Numbered from the stretch's first letter, positions 9,065-16,791 are shown. The stretch is DNA of 64,000 nucleotides from an uncultured Christensenella sp. (GCA_910585595.1 CAJUET010000001.1:62001-126000); one strand, 5' to 3'. Numbers and translations: made by a program. The notes: generated by a model from the letters alone, not told the origin.

Positions 9065-9894
9065 TGCTTTTTCCTTGCTGCTTCCACGGTATTTTTCAGA
9101 AGCATGGCAATCGTCATAGGCCCGACTCCACCGGGGACAGGCGTAATATACGCCGCTTTTTCTTTAATGTTTTCAAAATCTACGTCGCCGTATAATTTGC
9201 CGTCTTCGGCGCGGTTAATTCCTACGTCAACGACAACGGCGCCATTTTTAACCATATCCGCTGTAATAAACCGTTCCCGTCCGATCGCGGCGATCAGAAT
9301 ATCCGCGCGCAAACACTCCTCTTTCAGATTCTGCGTTTTGCTATGGCAAATCGTTACGGTTGCGTCTCGATTCAATAGCAACATGGCGAGCGGACGCCCA
9401 ACAATTTTACTGCGTCCGACGATGACTGCGTGTTTACCCGTAATTTCGATATTATAGCGCGATAACAGCTCTATAACTCCAAGCGGCGTGCAAGCCGATA
9501 CGCCTTTCTCTCCGAGCGCGACTTTTCCGAAATTCAAGGGAGAAAAACCGTCCACATCCTTTTCGGGTGGAATCAAATTAAGAATTTTATCGGCATCCAA
9601 TGCCTTCGGTAGCGGAAGCTGAACCAAAACGCCGTTGATTTCTTTCTTTTGGATGAGGGAAGATACGAGTTTTTCTACTTCTTTTTGGGTGGAATTTTCG
9701 GGTAATCGATAAGAATACGAATGAATCCCAACCTCTTCGCAAGCTTTGATTTTTCCTTTAACGTATACCTCGGAAGCCGAATTGTTCCCGACGAGAATAA
9801 CTGCAAGCGACGGTTTCTGTTTCATCTCCGAAACTTCGCCGTAAAGTTCTTGTCTGATCTCAGCAGCAATGCGTTTTCCGTCAAGCAATGTCAT
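9061..9894 (-). CDS. folD: Bifunctional methylene-THF dehydrogenase/methenyl-THF cyclohydrolase
   Basis: Interconverts methylene- and formyl-THF with NADP. Signatures: SEVYVKGKIKACEEVGI containing the catalytic lysine (about 38-54), QLPLPKALDADKIL, PEKDVDGFSP, the NADP-site VIVGRSKIVGRPLAMLLL (about 155-172) and the C-terminal PVPGGVGPMTIAMLL. Length 277 is slightly under the typical 280-290. It overlaps nusB by 14 nt. Confidence 0.96.
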   Translation of the reverse strand: MTLLDGKRIAAEIRQELYGEVSEMKQKPSLAVILVGNNSASEVYVKGKIKACEEVGIHSYSYRLPENSTQKEVEKLVSSLIQKKEINGVLVQLPLPKALDADKILNLIPPEKDVDGFSPLNFGKVALGEKGVSACTPLGVIELLSRYNIEITGKHAVIVGRSKIVGRPLAMLLLNRDATVTICHSKTQNLKEECLRADILIAAIGRERFITADMVKNGAVVVDVGINRAEDGKLYGDVDFENIKEKAAYITPVPGGVGPMTIAMLLKNTVEAARKKQ

Positions 9895-10279
9895 TGATAA
9901 ACCCTCCCAATACGCCGCTCACAAAGTTTGCCGAATTCTCAGTCGAATATTTACGTGCCAGCGTTGCCGCTTCGGTAATGGAGACAAGCGGAGGAACGTC
10001 GTTGCAATATTTGATTTCCGCAAGCCCCAAAAGCATGATTGCCTTGTCCGCTTTATAAATTCTGTCTTCCGCAAATCGATCGATTTTTTCCGTAAGCAAA
10101 TTCGAAAGTTCTTCGCGGTGATCTTCAACCAGCGATACAAGGCTTTCAGCAAACGACACATCCTCGTCGTTTAAATTCTCCCCTTTGAAAATACGGGTCT
10201 TGAAACTTTGTTCGGCGTTATCTTGGAAAAGTTCCGAAAAAATGATTTTGAATGCAGCTTCCCGCGCGTTACTTCTCAT
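9881..10279 (-). CDS. nusB: Transcription antitermination factor NusB
   Basis: RNA-binding all-helical factor of the NusB/NusE antitermination complex. The N-terminal MRSNAREAAFKIIFSELFQ and C-terminal ATLARKYSTENSANFVSGVLGGFI are typical. The start is the ATG preceded by AAGAGG at 7 nt; a GTG/TTG-type upstream extension of 7 residues lacks this support. It overlaps folD by 14 nt. Confidence 0.93.
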   Translation of the reverse strand: MRSNAREAAFKIIFSELFQDNAEQSFKTRIFKGENLNDEDVSFAESLVSLVEDHREELSNLLTEKIDRFAEDRIYKADKAIMLLGLAEIKYCNDVPPLVSITEAATLARKYSTENSANFVSGVLGGFINDIA

Positions 10280-10299
10280 AGTATCCTCTTTACGCAACA

Positions 10300-10328
10300 A
10301 ATTCCCCTTCCTGACAGGAAAGGGAATT
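10300..10328 (-). other. Intercistronic hairpin between asp23 and nusB
   Basis: AATTCCCCTTCC and GGAAAGGGAATT pair with one mismatch around a short loop. No clear U-run follows on the minus strand, so it may be an RNA processing or partial attenuation structure rather than a terminator. Confidence 0.45.
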
Positions 10329-10333
10329 GCCGT

Positions 10334-10732
10334 TTAATTTTCGTTTTTTACGTTCGCCGTCTCACTGTCGCGGCGTTCTTCTTCATTGGCTTCCCGCACC
10401 GCTTCTTTCTTGGGAGAATCCAACACGACGCTCTGTACATGAATATCAACTTTGGCAATTTTGTATTTCGTCATGGATTCAACCATTTGTTTGATATTCT
10501 GTTGAATGCGGTATGCAAGCTCAGGAACACTGTAACCGTAGTGCGCGATCACCGATACGTCGACGAATACACCCTCTTTTTCGAAGCACAGCTTAATCCC
10601 TTTATTTTTAGACTGAATGAGTTCAATTCCATCCGTTTCGCGAAGGCTGAGAACGACAATTCCGCTCACAATATCCGCATTATAAGTGATTTTTCCTTTA
10701 TGTCCGCCGGGATTGTATTTGATACTTGCCAT
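10334..10732 (-). CDS. Asp23/Gls24 family envelope-stress protein (YqhY-like)
   Basis: Small protein of the Asp23/DUF322 family, linked to envelope homeostasis and in Bacillus (YqhY) to fatty acid synthesis control. The residues from GKITYNADIVSGIVVLSLRE to VIAHYGYSVPELAYRIQQNI and the final AKVDIHVQSV match the family; the C-terminal 25 residues are charged. The start has AAAGGAG at 8 nt. It has its own extended -10 promoter downstream of spoIIIAH, so it is uncoupled from the sporulation operon. accB and accC, its usual neighbours, are absent. Confidence 0.88.
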   Translation of the reverse strand: MASIKYNPGGHKGKITYNADIVSGIVVLSLRETDGIELIQSKNKGIKLCFEKEGVFVDVSVIAHYGYSVPELAYRIQQNIKQMVESMTKYKIAKVDIHVQSVVLDSPKKEAVREANEEERRDSETANVKNEN

Positions 10733-10754
10733 GATACGACTCCTTTATAGGGGT

Positions 10755-10763
10755 ATTATAGCA
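10755..10763 (-). promoter_or_regulatory. Extended -10 promoter of asp23-nusB-folD-ispA
   Basis: Minus strand TGCTATAAT gives a TGn-extended -10 box 22 nt before the asp23 start. No good -35 lies at 17 nt, which is common for extended -10 promoters. Confidence 0.65.
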
Positions 10764-10793
10764 CGTTTTTTCATTTTTTACTACTGTTTTTAG

Positions 10794-11279
10794 TCAACTT
10801 TCTGCATAAACGGGCATTATTATGATATTCCCTTCCCGAACATTTTGCTCGATTTCGAATACATAGAAGATTTTTTCGATATTTTCTTCCGTCAACTCGT
10901 TCGTATTCACGAAGACATTGATGTTATTGGAGCTGTTCCCGATGGATACGGCAACGTCTGAAAAGCCGATCGTACGGATAATGGATTCCATGACAAGCTC
11001 GTCTTCCATGATGGAGACCATTTTTTGCTTTTCCTCTACCGCTTCGCGGTATTCTGCAGAATCAGTCGCATAGGCAGCAATGATACTGTCAAGCTGAACG
11101 AATTCCTCGTTACGCGTAGCAGTGCGGTTTGCGCGGAAAGTCGTAAAATAATTCACGTCGATCGATCCGACATCGGCTGCCGCCGTGCGTGTTCCCGCAA
11201 GAACGAAGTTAAAGATTGCTGTCACTGCAAGTAAAAGGACGAGCGTTGACATAAGTGCGATCTTTTTTGTGTTTGACAT
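10794..11279 (-). CDS. spoIIIAH: Stage III sporulation protein AH
   Basis: SpoIIIAH in the mother cell membrane binds SpoIIQ of the forespore to form the feeding-tube channel. The protein is an N-terminal single TM (KKIALMSTLVLLLAVTAIFNFVLA), an extended linker, and a C-terminal ring-building YscJ/FliF-like domain (GFSDVAVSIGNSSNNINVFV). I start at MSNTKKIAL, which has AAGGAG at 9 nt; the longer in-frame extension lacks a ribosome site and spoils the topology. Length becomes 161, shorter than Bacillus (218). Confidence 0.92.
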   Translation of the reverse strand: MSNTKKIALMSTLVLLLAVTAIFNFVLAGTRTAAADVGSIDVNYFTTFRANRTATRNEEFVQLDSIIAAYATDSAEYREAVEEKQKMVSIMEDELVMESIIRTIGFSDVAVSIGNSSNNINVFVNTNELTEENIEKIFYVFEIEQNVREGNIIIMPVYAES

Positions 11280-11313
11280 CTTTTTTATCTCCTTACTTTT
11301 AATTTTTATTAAA

Positions 11314-11676
11314 TTAACTTTCGGCGGGATAAACCAGGATATATTCCTTGTCGATCCCAAGTGCGCCCGACGCTGCGTCAACGACGCGCATCCTTGTTAA
11401 AATACTGTCTGCACCGCGAAAGACGATCACTGCGCTTACCGCGCGCCCCTCTTCCTCGCTTACCATGACGGAAACGTTTCCTACGCCGTCAATTTTCGAA
11501 AGAATTTGAGATAGCCGTTCTTCGAGTTCGGTCGTTTCATAAGATGTAGAAGTTTTTTCCTTGCCTTTAAAAAAGACGCGGTATACCGCAAAGACAAGCA
11601 AAAGCGCTATGAGGAGTACGAAAACGGTTCGCGCCGTTTTATTGCTGAAAAAATTTTTAATGTTTTCTTTTTTCAC
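11314..11676 (-). CDS. spoIIIAG: Stage III sporulation protein AG
   Basis: Ring-forming component of the SpoIIIA-SpoIIQ channel. One TM at about 15-35 (ARTVFVLLIALLLVFAVYRVFF), a short linker and an RBM-type domain with EERLSQILSKIDGVGNVSVMV. At 120 residues it is clearly shorter than Bacillus SpoIIIAG (229), lacking most of the beta-triangle insertion. It starts with GTG overlapping the spoIIIAF stop (GTGA), so it is translationally coupled. Confidence 0.9.
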   Translation of the reverse strand: MKKENIKNFFSNKTARTVFVLLIALLLVFAVYRVFFKGKEKTSTSYETTELEERLSQILSKIDGVGNVSVMVSEEEGRAVSAVIVFRGADSILTRMRVVDAASGALGIDKEYILVYPAES

Positions 11677-12131
11677 GTAATCACCGCCGCACAGCCATAC
11701 CGCTTTTCAAGCATCTCTTGGACAGCCTTCGCTTTATCTATATGCCCGTCTTGTCCGATTATTCCGAAATCGAAAATTTTTGCTTCGATCTTTTCGCGAG
11801 GAAATCCCGTCTCTTTGCTCCGGAACGCCTTCACCTCTGCGATAATCGAAAAGTTTTCATTCAGATAAGCAGTTATTTCTTCTTCGTCTTTTTCGCTGAG
11901 TATTTGGACGCAATGCAGAAGATAATTCTCGTCCGTATTGATTTCTTCCGTATGAAAGAAGGTGTCTTTTTTCTCCCCGAAGAACGTAGCAAACGGCGCA
12001 ACCATAACAGCAAGAATAAAAAGTCTGCCAGCACCTTTGATGAATTTCCCCATTTTGCCGCTTGGAGAAATAATTGTAACCGCAGCGATCACAAGCACGA
12101 TTCCCGCAATGCTTAAAACGTACGCCTTCAT
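11673..12131 (-). CDS. spoIIIAF: Stage III sporulation protein AF
   Basis: Two N-terminal membrane helices (YVLSIAGIVLVIAAVTIISP and GRLFILAVMVAPFATFFG) followed by a cytosolic/periplasmic domain that ends AVQEMLEKRYGCAAVIT, as in the SpoIIIAF family. 152 residues; start overlaps the spoIIIAE stop by one base (TGATG). Part of the mother cell complex; its precise job is not known even in Bacillus. Confidence 0.9.
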   Translation of the reverse strand: MKAYVLSIAGIVLVIAAVTIISPSGKMGKFIKGAGRLFILAVMVAPFATFFGEKKDTFFHTEEINTDENYLLHCVQILSEKDEEEITAYLNENFSIIAEVKAFRSKETGFPREKIEAKIFDFGIIGQDGHIDKAKAVQEMLEKRYGCAAVIT

Positions 12132-13384
12132 CAGTACATGACCCCCGTTGAAAATATGATAAGAAGCAAAGTTAAAAAATAGAGAAATCCCACGGAGAGA
12201 ATTGACGCTAAAAAATAACCCGTATCCCCCGCCATTTTAGAAAGGAAAGCAGAAATTTTTCCGCCGGCAGGTTCTGTGGCCGCTGCAGACAGCCGCAGAA
12301 AGAGCTGTAATGCCGCAAACAACAGGACGGGACGCAGCAAAACGCCGAATAACAAAAAAAGCGCAAAAGATCCGAGCGCATTTTTGATAAGCGCGCTTCC
12401 GGCAACAACAATCTCTACTCCTCCAGACAAAAAACCGCCTACAATAGGAATGGAGCCCGATATTACGTATTTGGCGGCGCGAAGGCTAATTCCGTCATAC
12501 TGCGCCGCCGAAATCCCCTGAATACTTAAAAAGATGCTGAATATTCCGAGCGCAAGTCCCACAACCCACTTACTGACGCTCTTGAAAAATGCACCGAGTT
12601 TATCCGTACGCACGTCTTCATTCAGATTTCCGAGAAAGGAAAGCACGATCACTACGATTGCGATGGGCATAACAACGGTTGAAAACAGATTCGTAATCGC
12701 TCCGCTCATAAACGCGACTGCAGGACGATACATTGCCGCAGATACGCCGCCCCCGCTTGCCGCCATCAATGTCAGCAGTATCGGATAAACAAGATCCATC
12801 TGCTTTTTCATATTTGTAGCGGCAAAAAATCCGCCTTTTAACACATCTGTAAGGCACGCGAAAACGACTGCGCCAACGGAAACATATCCGACAAAGTTAA
12901 TTATGTCAGACATAGTACTATGCAAAAAACCGTTTTTTAATGAATTTAGTACTCCGCAGAGCAAAGCAACCGCGATTATAACCGCAAATGCAGGGAGCAT
13001 GGTTTCCGCTTCTTGCCAAACAAAGTGTAAAATCGATTCCCCTAACGACGAATAATCAAGTGCGTAATCGCCCGTGATCAAGCTCAACAGTTTATCTTTT
13101 ATGGAAACGTCTTTAAAATCGGAAAGCGAATCCAAATAAGCTTCAAGTTCCGCAGTATCAAGAGAATTAAGCAGTTCTTCGATTGTAAGACCAAGCTGTT
13201 CGAGAGCCGCTTCTTCCTCGCTATTTTCCGCTTTTACCCATCCTCTTCCGTTCGGGGTAAACGGGAGAAACAGCACGGCAAGAATAACGAGCGAAAGTAA
13301 AAATAGGAATAATCGCCGACGTCGTTTGATTTTTTTTGCACCGTACCGAATACGCTCAATAATCGTTTCTTTGAAGGCGATCAT
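12131..13384 (-). CDS. spoIIIAE: Stage III sporulation protein AE
   Basis: Polytopic membrane protein thought to form the transmembrane core of the SpoIIIA secretion-like apparatus. N-terminal basic stretch KKIKRRRR then a TM (LFLFLLSLVILAVLFLPF), an acidic extracytoplasmic loop, and about eight further membrane segments, including the conserved GISAAQYDGISLRAAKYVISGSIPIVGG region. 417 residues fits the family. The start overlaps the spoIIIAD stop by one base. Codons for MSDII lie in a copy of the dispersed dyad motif, so the motif is part of the coding sequence here. Confidence 0.94.
   Translation of the reverse strand: MIAFKETIIERIRYGAKKIKRRRRLFLFLLSLVILAVLFLPFTPNGRGWVKAENSEEEAALEQLGLTIEELLNSLDTAELEAYLDSLSDFKDVSIKDKLLSLITGDYALDYSSLGESILHFVWQEAETMLPAFAVIIAVALLCGVLNSLKNGFLHSTMSDIINFVGYVSVGAVVFACLTDVLKGGFFAATNMKKQMDLVYPILLTLMAASGGGVSAAMYRPAVAFMSGAITNLFSTVVMPIAIVVIVLSFLGNLNEDVRTDKLGAFFKSVSKWVVGLALGIFSIFLSIQGISAAQYDGISLRAAKYVISGSIPIVGGFLSGGVEIVVAGSALIKNALGSFALFLLFGVLLRPVLLFAALQLFLRLSAAATEPAGGKISAFLSKMAGDTGYFLASILSVGFLYFLTLLLIIFSTGVMY
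12903..12922. repeat. Dispersed dyad motif, copy inside spoIIIAE
   Basis: ATGTCAGACATAGTACTATG. It contains two overlapping palindromes, TATGTC-A-GACATA and CATAGTACTATG. It matches the copies at 35.4 and 60.7 kb at 17-18 of 20 positions. Confidence 0.7.
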
Positions 13385-13776
13385 CAGACGAACTCCAAAA
13401 GTTTTACAATAAGATTCAGAACGCTTTCAAGAATGGGAACGGCAAGCACGAGTACGATAATTTTGCCGCAGAACACCAACTTATCCCCCAAGTTGCTTTG
13501 TCCGAAGTCGTTTAATATTCCCGCACTGAATTCTACCAAATAGCCGATTCCAACCATTTTGAGCAAAATTTTTACAATGGAAGATTCGATCCCCGTTATG
13601 TCGGTTATTTTTTGAAATATGGTTAAGCTTCCTTTGAAAATTTCAAAGGCAAAAAGAAGCAATATTATGCCGCCCGCAATCGTAACGGCAAATGCGAGTT
13701 CGGGTTTCGTTCCCTTTAAAAGCAACGCCGCAACCGCAGTGATAATTGCTATACCGACGAGCTGAAATATCTGCAT
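13384..13776 (-). CDS. spoIIIAD: Stage III sporulation protein AD
   Basis: Small membrane protein with four hydrophobic helices, first MQIFQLVGIAIITAVAALLLKG, and the conserved tail VLAVPILESVLNLIVKLLEFV. Length 130 matches the family. It lies 2 nt after spoIIIAC and overlaps spoIIIAE by one base. Component of the mother-cell side of the feeding tube. Confidence 0.92.
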   Translation of the reverse strand: MQIFQLVGIAIITAVAALLLKGTKPELAFAVTIAGGIILLLFAFEIFKGSLTIFQKITDITGIESSIVKILLKMVGIGYLVEFSAGILNDFGQSNLGDKLVFCGKIIVLVLAVPILESVLNLIVKLLEFV

Positions 13777-13778
13777 GG

Positions 13779-13976
13779 TCAGTAAACTCCGAAAATTTCC
13801 TGTACCGTTTTGAACAAATCTCCGATCATGGTGACCGCTACCGTAAGCGCAATCACCAGCCCCACGATGGAGACTACCGTGGCGACGTCGTCCCGATCGG
13901 ACTTTTTGAGTATCTGACAGACAATCGTGATTATGATCCCGATTGCCGCCAATTTAAAAATGATTGAAATATCCAT
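13779..13976 (-). CDS. spoIIIAC: Stage III sporulation protein AC
   Basis: 65-residue protein with two membrane helices (IIFKLAAIGIIITIVCQIL and VVSIVGLVIALTVAVTMIG) and a KKSDRDD linker, exactly the SpoIIIAC pattern. It starts one base after the spoIIIAB stop and lacks its own ribosome site, so it depends on coupling. Confidence 0.93.
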   Translation of the reverse strand: MDISIIFKLAAIGIIITIVCQILKKSDRDDVATVVSIVGLVIALTVAVTMIGDLFKTVQEIFGVY

Positions 13977-13977
13977 A

Positions 13978-14454
13978 TTATATAATCAGAATCACGATTG
14001 CAAGCCCTGCAAGCAATCCGAGTTTTAAATAAAGACTTCCGCGCGATTTTGCTTTCTTTTCGCCGTCGGCACGCTTCTCCTCCAAAGCTCCCGTCTGCGC
14101 TCCGAAAAACGACTTTTGGGAAAGGGCGTCCCCCTTTCCAAGCATGGAAAAATAATTTCCGCACGCACTCCTTTCTTCGACAGTAAGAAACGATAATTTT
14201 ACGTTACAATCACGCTTTTCAACACATTGCTTGATCGTCTTAGCAAAGTCGCCTGTATATTCGTACTGCTTCAAAAAATCAGGGAGCGGTTTTCTCGCAT
14301 AGTTCAGTTCATTGAGATACCGTTCGTTAAACAGACTGAACTGATCGTAGAATTTCCGTCGTGCACGGTACTTTCCAGAAAGAAGGTACCCTATTGACGT
14401 TGAAAAAGCGATTAATGCGATACATATAACGATTTTAATCCACATCTTCCCCAT
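13978..14454 (-). CDS. spoIIIAB: Stage III sporulation protein AB
   Basis: Membrane helix at each end (WIKIVICIALIAFSTSIGYLL and LYLKLGLLAGLAIVILII) around a GspF-like helical cytosolic domain, with RYLNELNYARKPLPDFL in the middle. 158 residues, slightly under Bacillus (171). It overlaps spoIIIAA by 20 nt; GGAGG lies just before the first ATG (2 nt) and 11 nt before a second ATG (codon 4), so the real start may be MWIKIV. Confidence 0.9.
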   Translation of the reverse strand: MGKMWIKIVICIALIAFSTSIGYLLSGKYRARRKFYDQFSLFNERYLNELNYARKPLPDFLKQYEYTGDFAKTIKQCVEKRDCNVKLSFLTVEERSACGNYFSMLGKGDALSQKSFFGAQTGALEEKRADGEKKAKSRGSLYLKLGLLAGLAIVILII

Positions 14455-15274
14455 CGCCTCCTAATATTTTTCCGATTTTTCCAAGTCCATTTAACATAAC
14501 GTACCGCTCGAAAAGTTTTTCCGGTACGTCCGCATATTCTTTTAAATGGGCGGACGCAAGTACCTGAATACCGCTTTCCCTTGCTCTTCTTACGGCAGCA
14601 TAGTCCTCGGGCAGAAGCTCGTCCGTCACGATCAAATCGGGTCGCATGGCACGAATTCCCGCCGTGAATACCGTTAGCTTGTCCGCAAAACGGACGACGT
14701 CGCTTGTAGCCCCCAAATCGCCCGCAGAAAGCTCACCGCGCTCGTCGCTGACAAGAATGTTCAGTCGCGTCCGTTCGCTGATCAGGCGTGAAAGATCACG
14801 CAAAATCGTTGTTTTCCCCTCTCCCGGCGGCGCCATTATTAAGAGAGAGCATATATGGTCGGAAAAACATTTTTTATATATCTCTTCCGAACAGCCTAAA
14901 ACCGCATGCGGAATACGAATACAGAGCGAAGTCACACTGTGTACCGAAAGTACGTTCTTTCCTTCATAGACGAAAGTGCCCGCAACTCCGATGCGCTCCC
15001 CCTCTTTTCCTGTCACAAATCCGCATTTCAATTGATTTTCTACGGCGTATACCGAGTATTCGCTTGCAGCAAAGAGCGTTTCTTCAATCTCGCCTTGCGT
15101 AGGTATCAGCGCCCCCTTGGGACTTTCAGTTACGCCATCCTCGCCAAGATATCGGAATGTTCCGTTTAAATTGATTCTGAGCGGCTTGTCCGTGCGGATC
15201 CTGAGTTCATATAAAAGATTCAGATTAACTGACCTAAGCGCGTTTTTCAACCTTGGCGCAAGAAAATCAAGCAT
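14435..15274 (-). CDS. spoIIIAA: Stage III sporulation protein AA, ATPase
   Basis: Secretion-type AAA ATPase energising the SpoIIIA complex. Walker A is APPGEGKTTILRD near residue 150; ERGELSAGDLGA and MRPDLIVTDELLPED (Walker B region) follow. 279 residues versus 307 in Bacillus. The start MLDFLAPRLKNAL fits the family. It has no Shine-Dalgarno site, and a sigma-E-like -10 box ends only 6 nt upstream, implying a leaderless transcript. First gene of the eight-gene spoIIIA operon. Confidence 0.94.
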   Translation of the reverse strand: MLDFLAPRLKNALRSVNLNLLYELRIRTDKPLRINLNGTFRYLGEDGVTESPKGALIPTQGEIEETLFAASEYSVYAVENQLKCGFVTGKEGERIGVAGTFVYEGKNVLSVHSVTSLCIRIPHAVLGCSEEIYKKCFSDHICSLLIMAPPGEGKTTILRDLSRLISERTRLNILVSDERGELSAGDLGATSDVVRFADKLTVFTAGIRAMRPDLIVTDELLPEDYAAVRRARESGIQVLASAHLKEYADVPEKLFERYVMLNGLGKIGKILGGDGEDVD

Positions 15275-15280
15275 TGTTAT

Positions 15281-15309
15281 AATATATGGGAACCTTCACT
15301 AGAATATGA
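15281..15309 (-). promoter_or_regulatory. Sigma-E type promoter of the spoIIIA operon
   Basis: Minus strand TCATATT, 14 nt, CATATATT. This matches the mother-cell sigma-E pattern (kmATATT, 14-15, CATACAnT) at 7 of 8 bases in the -10. The -10 ends 6 nt before the spoIIIAA ATG. Confidence 0.65.
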
Positions 15310-15310
15310 A

Positions 15311-15333
15311 ACCCCCGCCGATAAAACGGCGGG
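15311..15333. terminator. GC-rich hairpin in the spoIIIAA/transglycosylase divergent gap
   Basis: CCCCGCCG, loop ATAAAA, CGGCGGGG; minus strand is followed by GTTTC only. No annotated gene feeds it on either strand. The remaining approximately 160 bp to the transglycosylase gene has no convincing gene; a minus-strand open stretch (about 15360-15455) ending LKNNSLNVFVIK lacks a proper start. Confidence 0.5.
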
Positions 15334-15498
15334 GCTTGACTAATTTAAATTTTTATTTGATCACGAACACATTGAGGCTGTTGTTTTTCAAAGCAACTTT
15401 TATTGTAGCATTCAAATAAAAGTCCGTACGTATCCGAATATCATCTAATATTTATAAATACGGGAAAGTTTATCCGATTTCTCTCATACTGTATTTTG

Positions 15499-16026
15499 AT
15501 GACAGACAGAATAAAGAAAGTCGGATGTATAACGGCAGGAGGACTTTTGTTTTTAGCGCTGATTTTAACCGCTTTTGCACTCTCTTTTCGCCGTCCGTGC
15601 CGCAAAACAGTTCAAAAATACGCGCTTGATCCCTCGCTCGTCTTCTCTGTAATCAAAGCCGAGAGCGGCTTTTCAGAGAATGCCGTAAGCAGCGCAGGCG
15701 CAGTGGGACTTATGCAGCTAATGCCTTCCACCGCAAAGTTTGTGTGTGAAAAAAATAAAATCATCTTCGAGTCCGAACGACTTAAAGAAGGTGAATACAA
15801 CGCGATGCTCGGCTGCATTTATCTCAATTATCTATTATCGAGATTCCCCGATAAGGGAACAGCCCTTGCCGCGTATAATGCGGGGGAAGGAACCGTTTCG
15901 TCTTGGCTAAAAAATTCCGACTATTCCGACGACGGAATACATTTGAAATACGTCCCTTATTCGGAAACAAGAAACTATATAAAAAAAGTATTAAAATATC
16001 AGAAAATATACGCGATTTTCGATTGA
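15499..16026 (+). CDS. Lytic transglycosylase (SLT domain)
   Basis: Cleaves peptidoglycan glycan strands with formation of 1,6-anhydro-muramic acid. One N-terminal TM (TAGGLLFLALILTAFALSF) anchors an SLT/Slt70-type catalytic domain: FSVIKAESGFSENAVSSAGA with the catalytic Glu, VGLMQLMPSTAKF, and AAYNAGEGTVSSW. 175 residues, like the YjbJ/clostridial short forms. I use the ATG rather than the TTG codon just before it. No Shine-Dalgarno site is visible; CATACTGTA sits 8 nt upstream and could be a sporulation-type -10. In related clostridia such a gene is often found next to coaE; here it is about 1.2 kb away and inverted. Confidence 0.9.
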   Translation: MTDRIKKVGCITAGGLLFLALILTAFALSFRRPCRKTVQKYALDPSLVFSVIKAESGFSENAVSSAGAVGLMQLMPSTAKFVCEKNKIIFESERLKEGEYNAMLGCIYLNYLLSRFPDKGTALAAYNAGEGTVSSWLKNSDYSDDGIHLKYVPYSETRNYIKKVLKYQKIYAIFD

Positions 16027-16051
16027 CATTTTTTTTCGTTTGCATTACAAT
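16023..16051 (+). promoter_or_regulatory. Promoter of tRNA-Leu(AAG)
   Basis: TTGACA, 17 nt, TACAAT, overlapping the transglycosylase stop codon and ending 20 nt before the tRNA. Confidence 0.8.
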
Positions 16052-16071
16052 ATTTATGCTTATCGCGTAAA

Positions 16072-16156
16072 GCGGTCGTGGCGGAACTGGCAGACGCGCA
16101 AGACTAAGGATCTTGTGGTTCACCCCATGCAGGTTCGATTCCTGTCGACCGCACCA
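16072..16156 (+). tRNA. tRNA-Leu, anticodon AAG
   Basis: Acceptor GCGGTCG pairs with CGACCGC, followed by ACCA with encoded CCA. The D-arm is GCG..CGC, anticodon stem CAAGA/TCTTG with loop CTAAGGA giving anticodon AAG, a long class-II variable arm, and T-loop TTCGATT. The A34 anticodon would be read as inosine and is uncommon in bacteria. Confidence 0.93.
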
Positions 16157-16244
16157 AGTCTTAATAGCTTGAACTTCTTTATCGTAAATAAGATGTTCGG
16201 GCTATTTTATTTTATAGAAGAGTTTGAGAACTTTCGAGCATAAA

Positions 16245-16283
16245 AAATAAGCCGATAGAAGATTATGCGCTATCGGCTTATTT
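16245..16283. terminator. Bidirectional terminator between tRNA-Leu and cupin gene
   Basis: AAATAAGCCGATAG and CTATCGGCTTATTT form a perfect 14-bp stem with an 11-nt loop, A-rich before and T-rich after. It can end the tRNA transcript and the cupin transcript. Its core GCCGATAG recurs in the hairpin at 17157-17184. Confidence 0.85.
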
Positions 16284-16293
16284 TTATTTTGTA

Positions 16294-16644
16294 TTAGAAG
16301 ATTGCGTCTGATTGCGTGTAACCGATTAATGAATCTGCTTTGACTTGAATGCATATATACTTTATCGCTTTGTCGTGTGCGGCAAAAAATTGTCTTTTTG
16401 CTGAAGGTGAAATGCGAAGCCAATCGCCCGATTTTATCGCTATTTTTTCACCGTCAATTTCAACCGAGCCTTCGCCGTTTAATATCGCATATATTTCTTC
16501 GTTCAACTTATGCGCATGAACGAAAGGCACGCTTGTTCCGGCGGGCAAAGTGTTTATACTTACTTCCGCACCTGTAAGACCGAGTTTGTCGTGAAGCTCG
16601 ATGCGTACTTCTTCACTAATGCTGATTTTGCTGTAGTTTTTCAT
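16294..16644 (-). CDS. Small cupin-domain protein
   Basis: 116-residue single-domain cupin: motif 1 FVHAHKLNEEIYAILNGEG with the metal-binding HxH...E pattern, and motif 2 region KSGDWLRISPSAKRQFFAAHD. Such stand-alone cupins bind metals or small molecules; no substrate can be named. CGGAGG precedes the ATG at 8 nt. It diverges from the HxlR regulator gene and shares a 175-bp control region with it, so HxlR is the likely regulator of this gene. Confidence 0.82.
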   Translation of the reverse strand: MKNYSKISISEEVRIELHDKLGLTGAEVSINTLPAGTSVPFVHAHKLNEEIYAILNGEGSVEIDGEKIAIKSGDWLRISPSAKRQFFAAHDKAIKYICIQVKADSLIGYTQSDAIF

Positions 16645-16675
16645 AATGATACCTCCGAAATAAATTTATAAACCT

Positions 16676-16703
16676 ATTATATCAACAGTGAAATATATTG
16701 CAA
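16676..16703 (-). promoter_or_regulatory. Promoter of the cupin gene
   Basis: Minus strand TTGCAA, 16 nt, TATAAT, 31 nt before the cupin start. Confidence 0.75.
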
Positions 16704-16706
16704 TAA

Positions 16707-16743
16707 TGTTACCATTTTATTATATGATAATAGAATAGTAACA
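16707..16743. promoter_or_regulatory. Probable HxlR operator (dyad)
   Basis: TGTTAC at 16707-16712 and GTAACA at 16738-16743 frame an inner palindrome TATTAT-ATG-ATAATA. The dyad lies between the two divergent promoters, 4 bp from the cupin -35. Confidence 0.6.
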
Positions 16744-16762
16744 AAGTATCGTTTTTGAACCA

Positions 16763-16791
16763 TTGACTTAATTTCTTATTTCTGCTATACT
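16763..16791 (+). promoter_or_regulatory. Promoter of the HxlR-type gene
   Basis: TTGACT, 17 nt, TATACT with a TG extension. It ends 28 nt before the start codon. Confidence 0.82.

Noticed and set aside
15334..15498. Minus-strand mini-gene ending LKNNSLNVFVIK before the GC-rich hairpin
   Set aside because: No start codon with a ribosome site; the frame is short. A small RNA ending at the hairpin is possible but unsupported.
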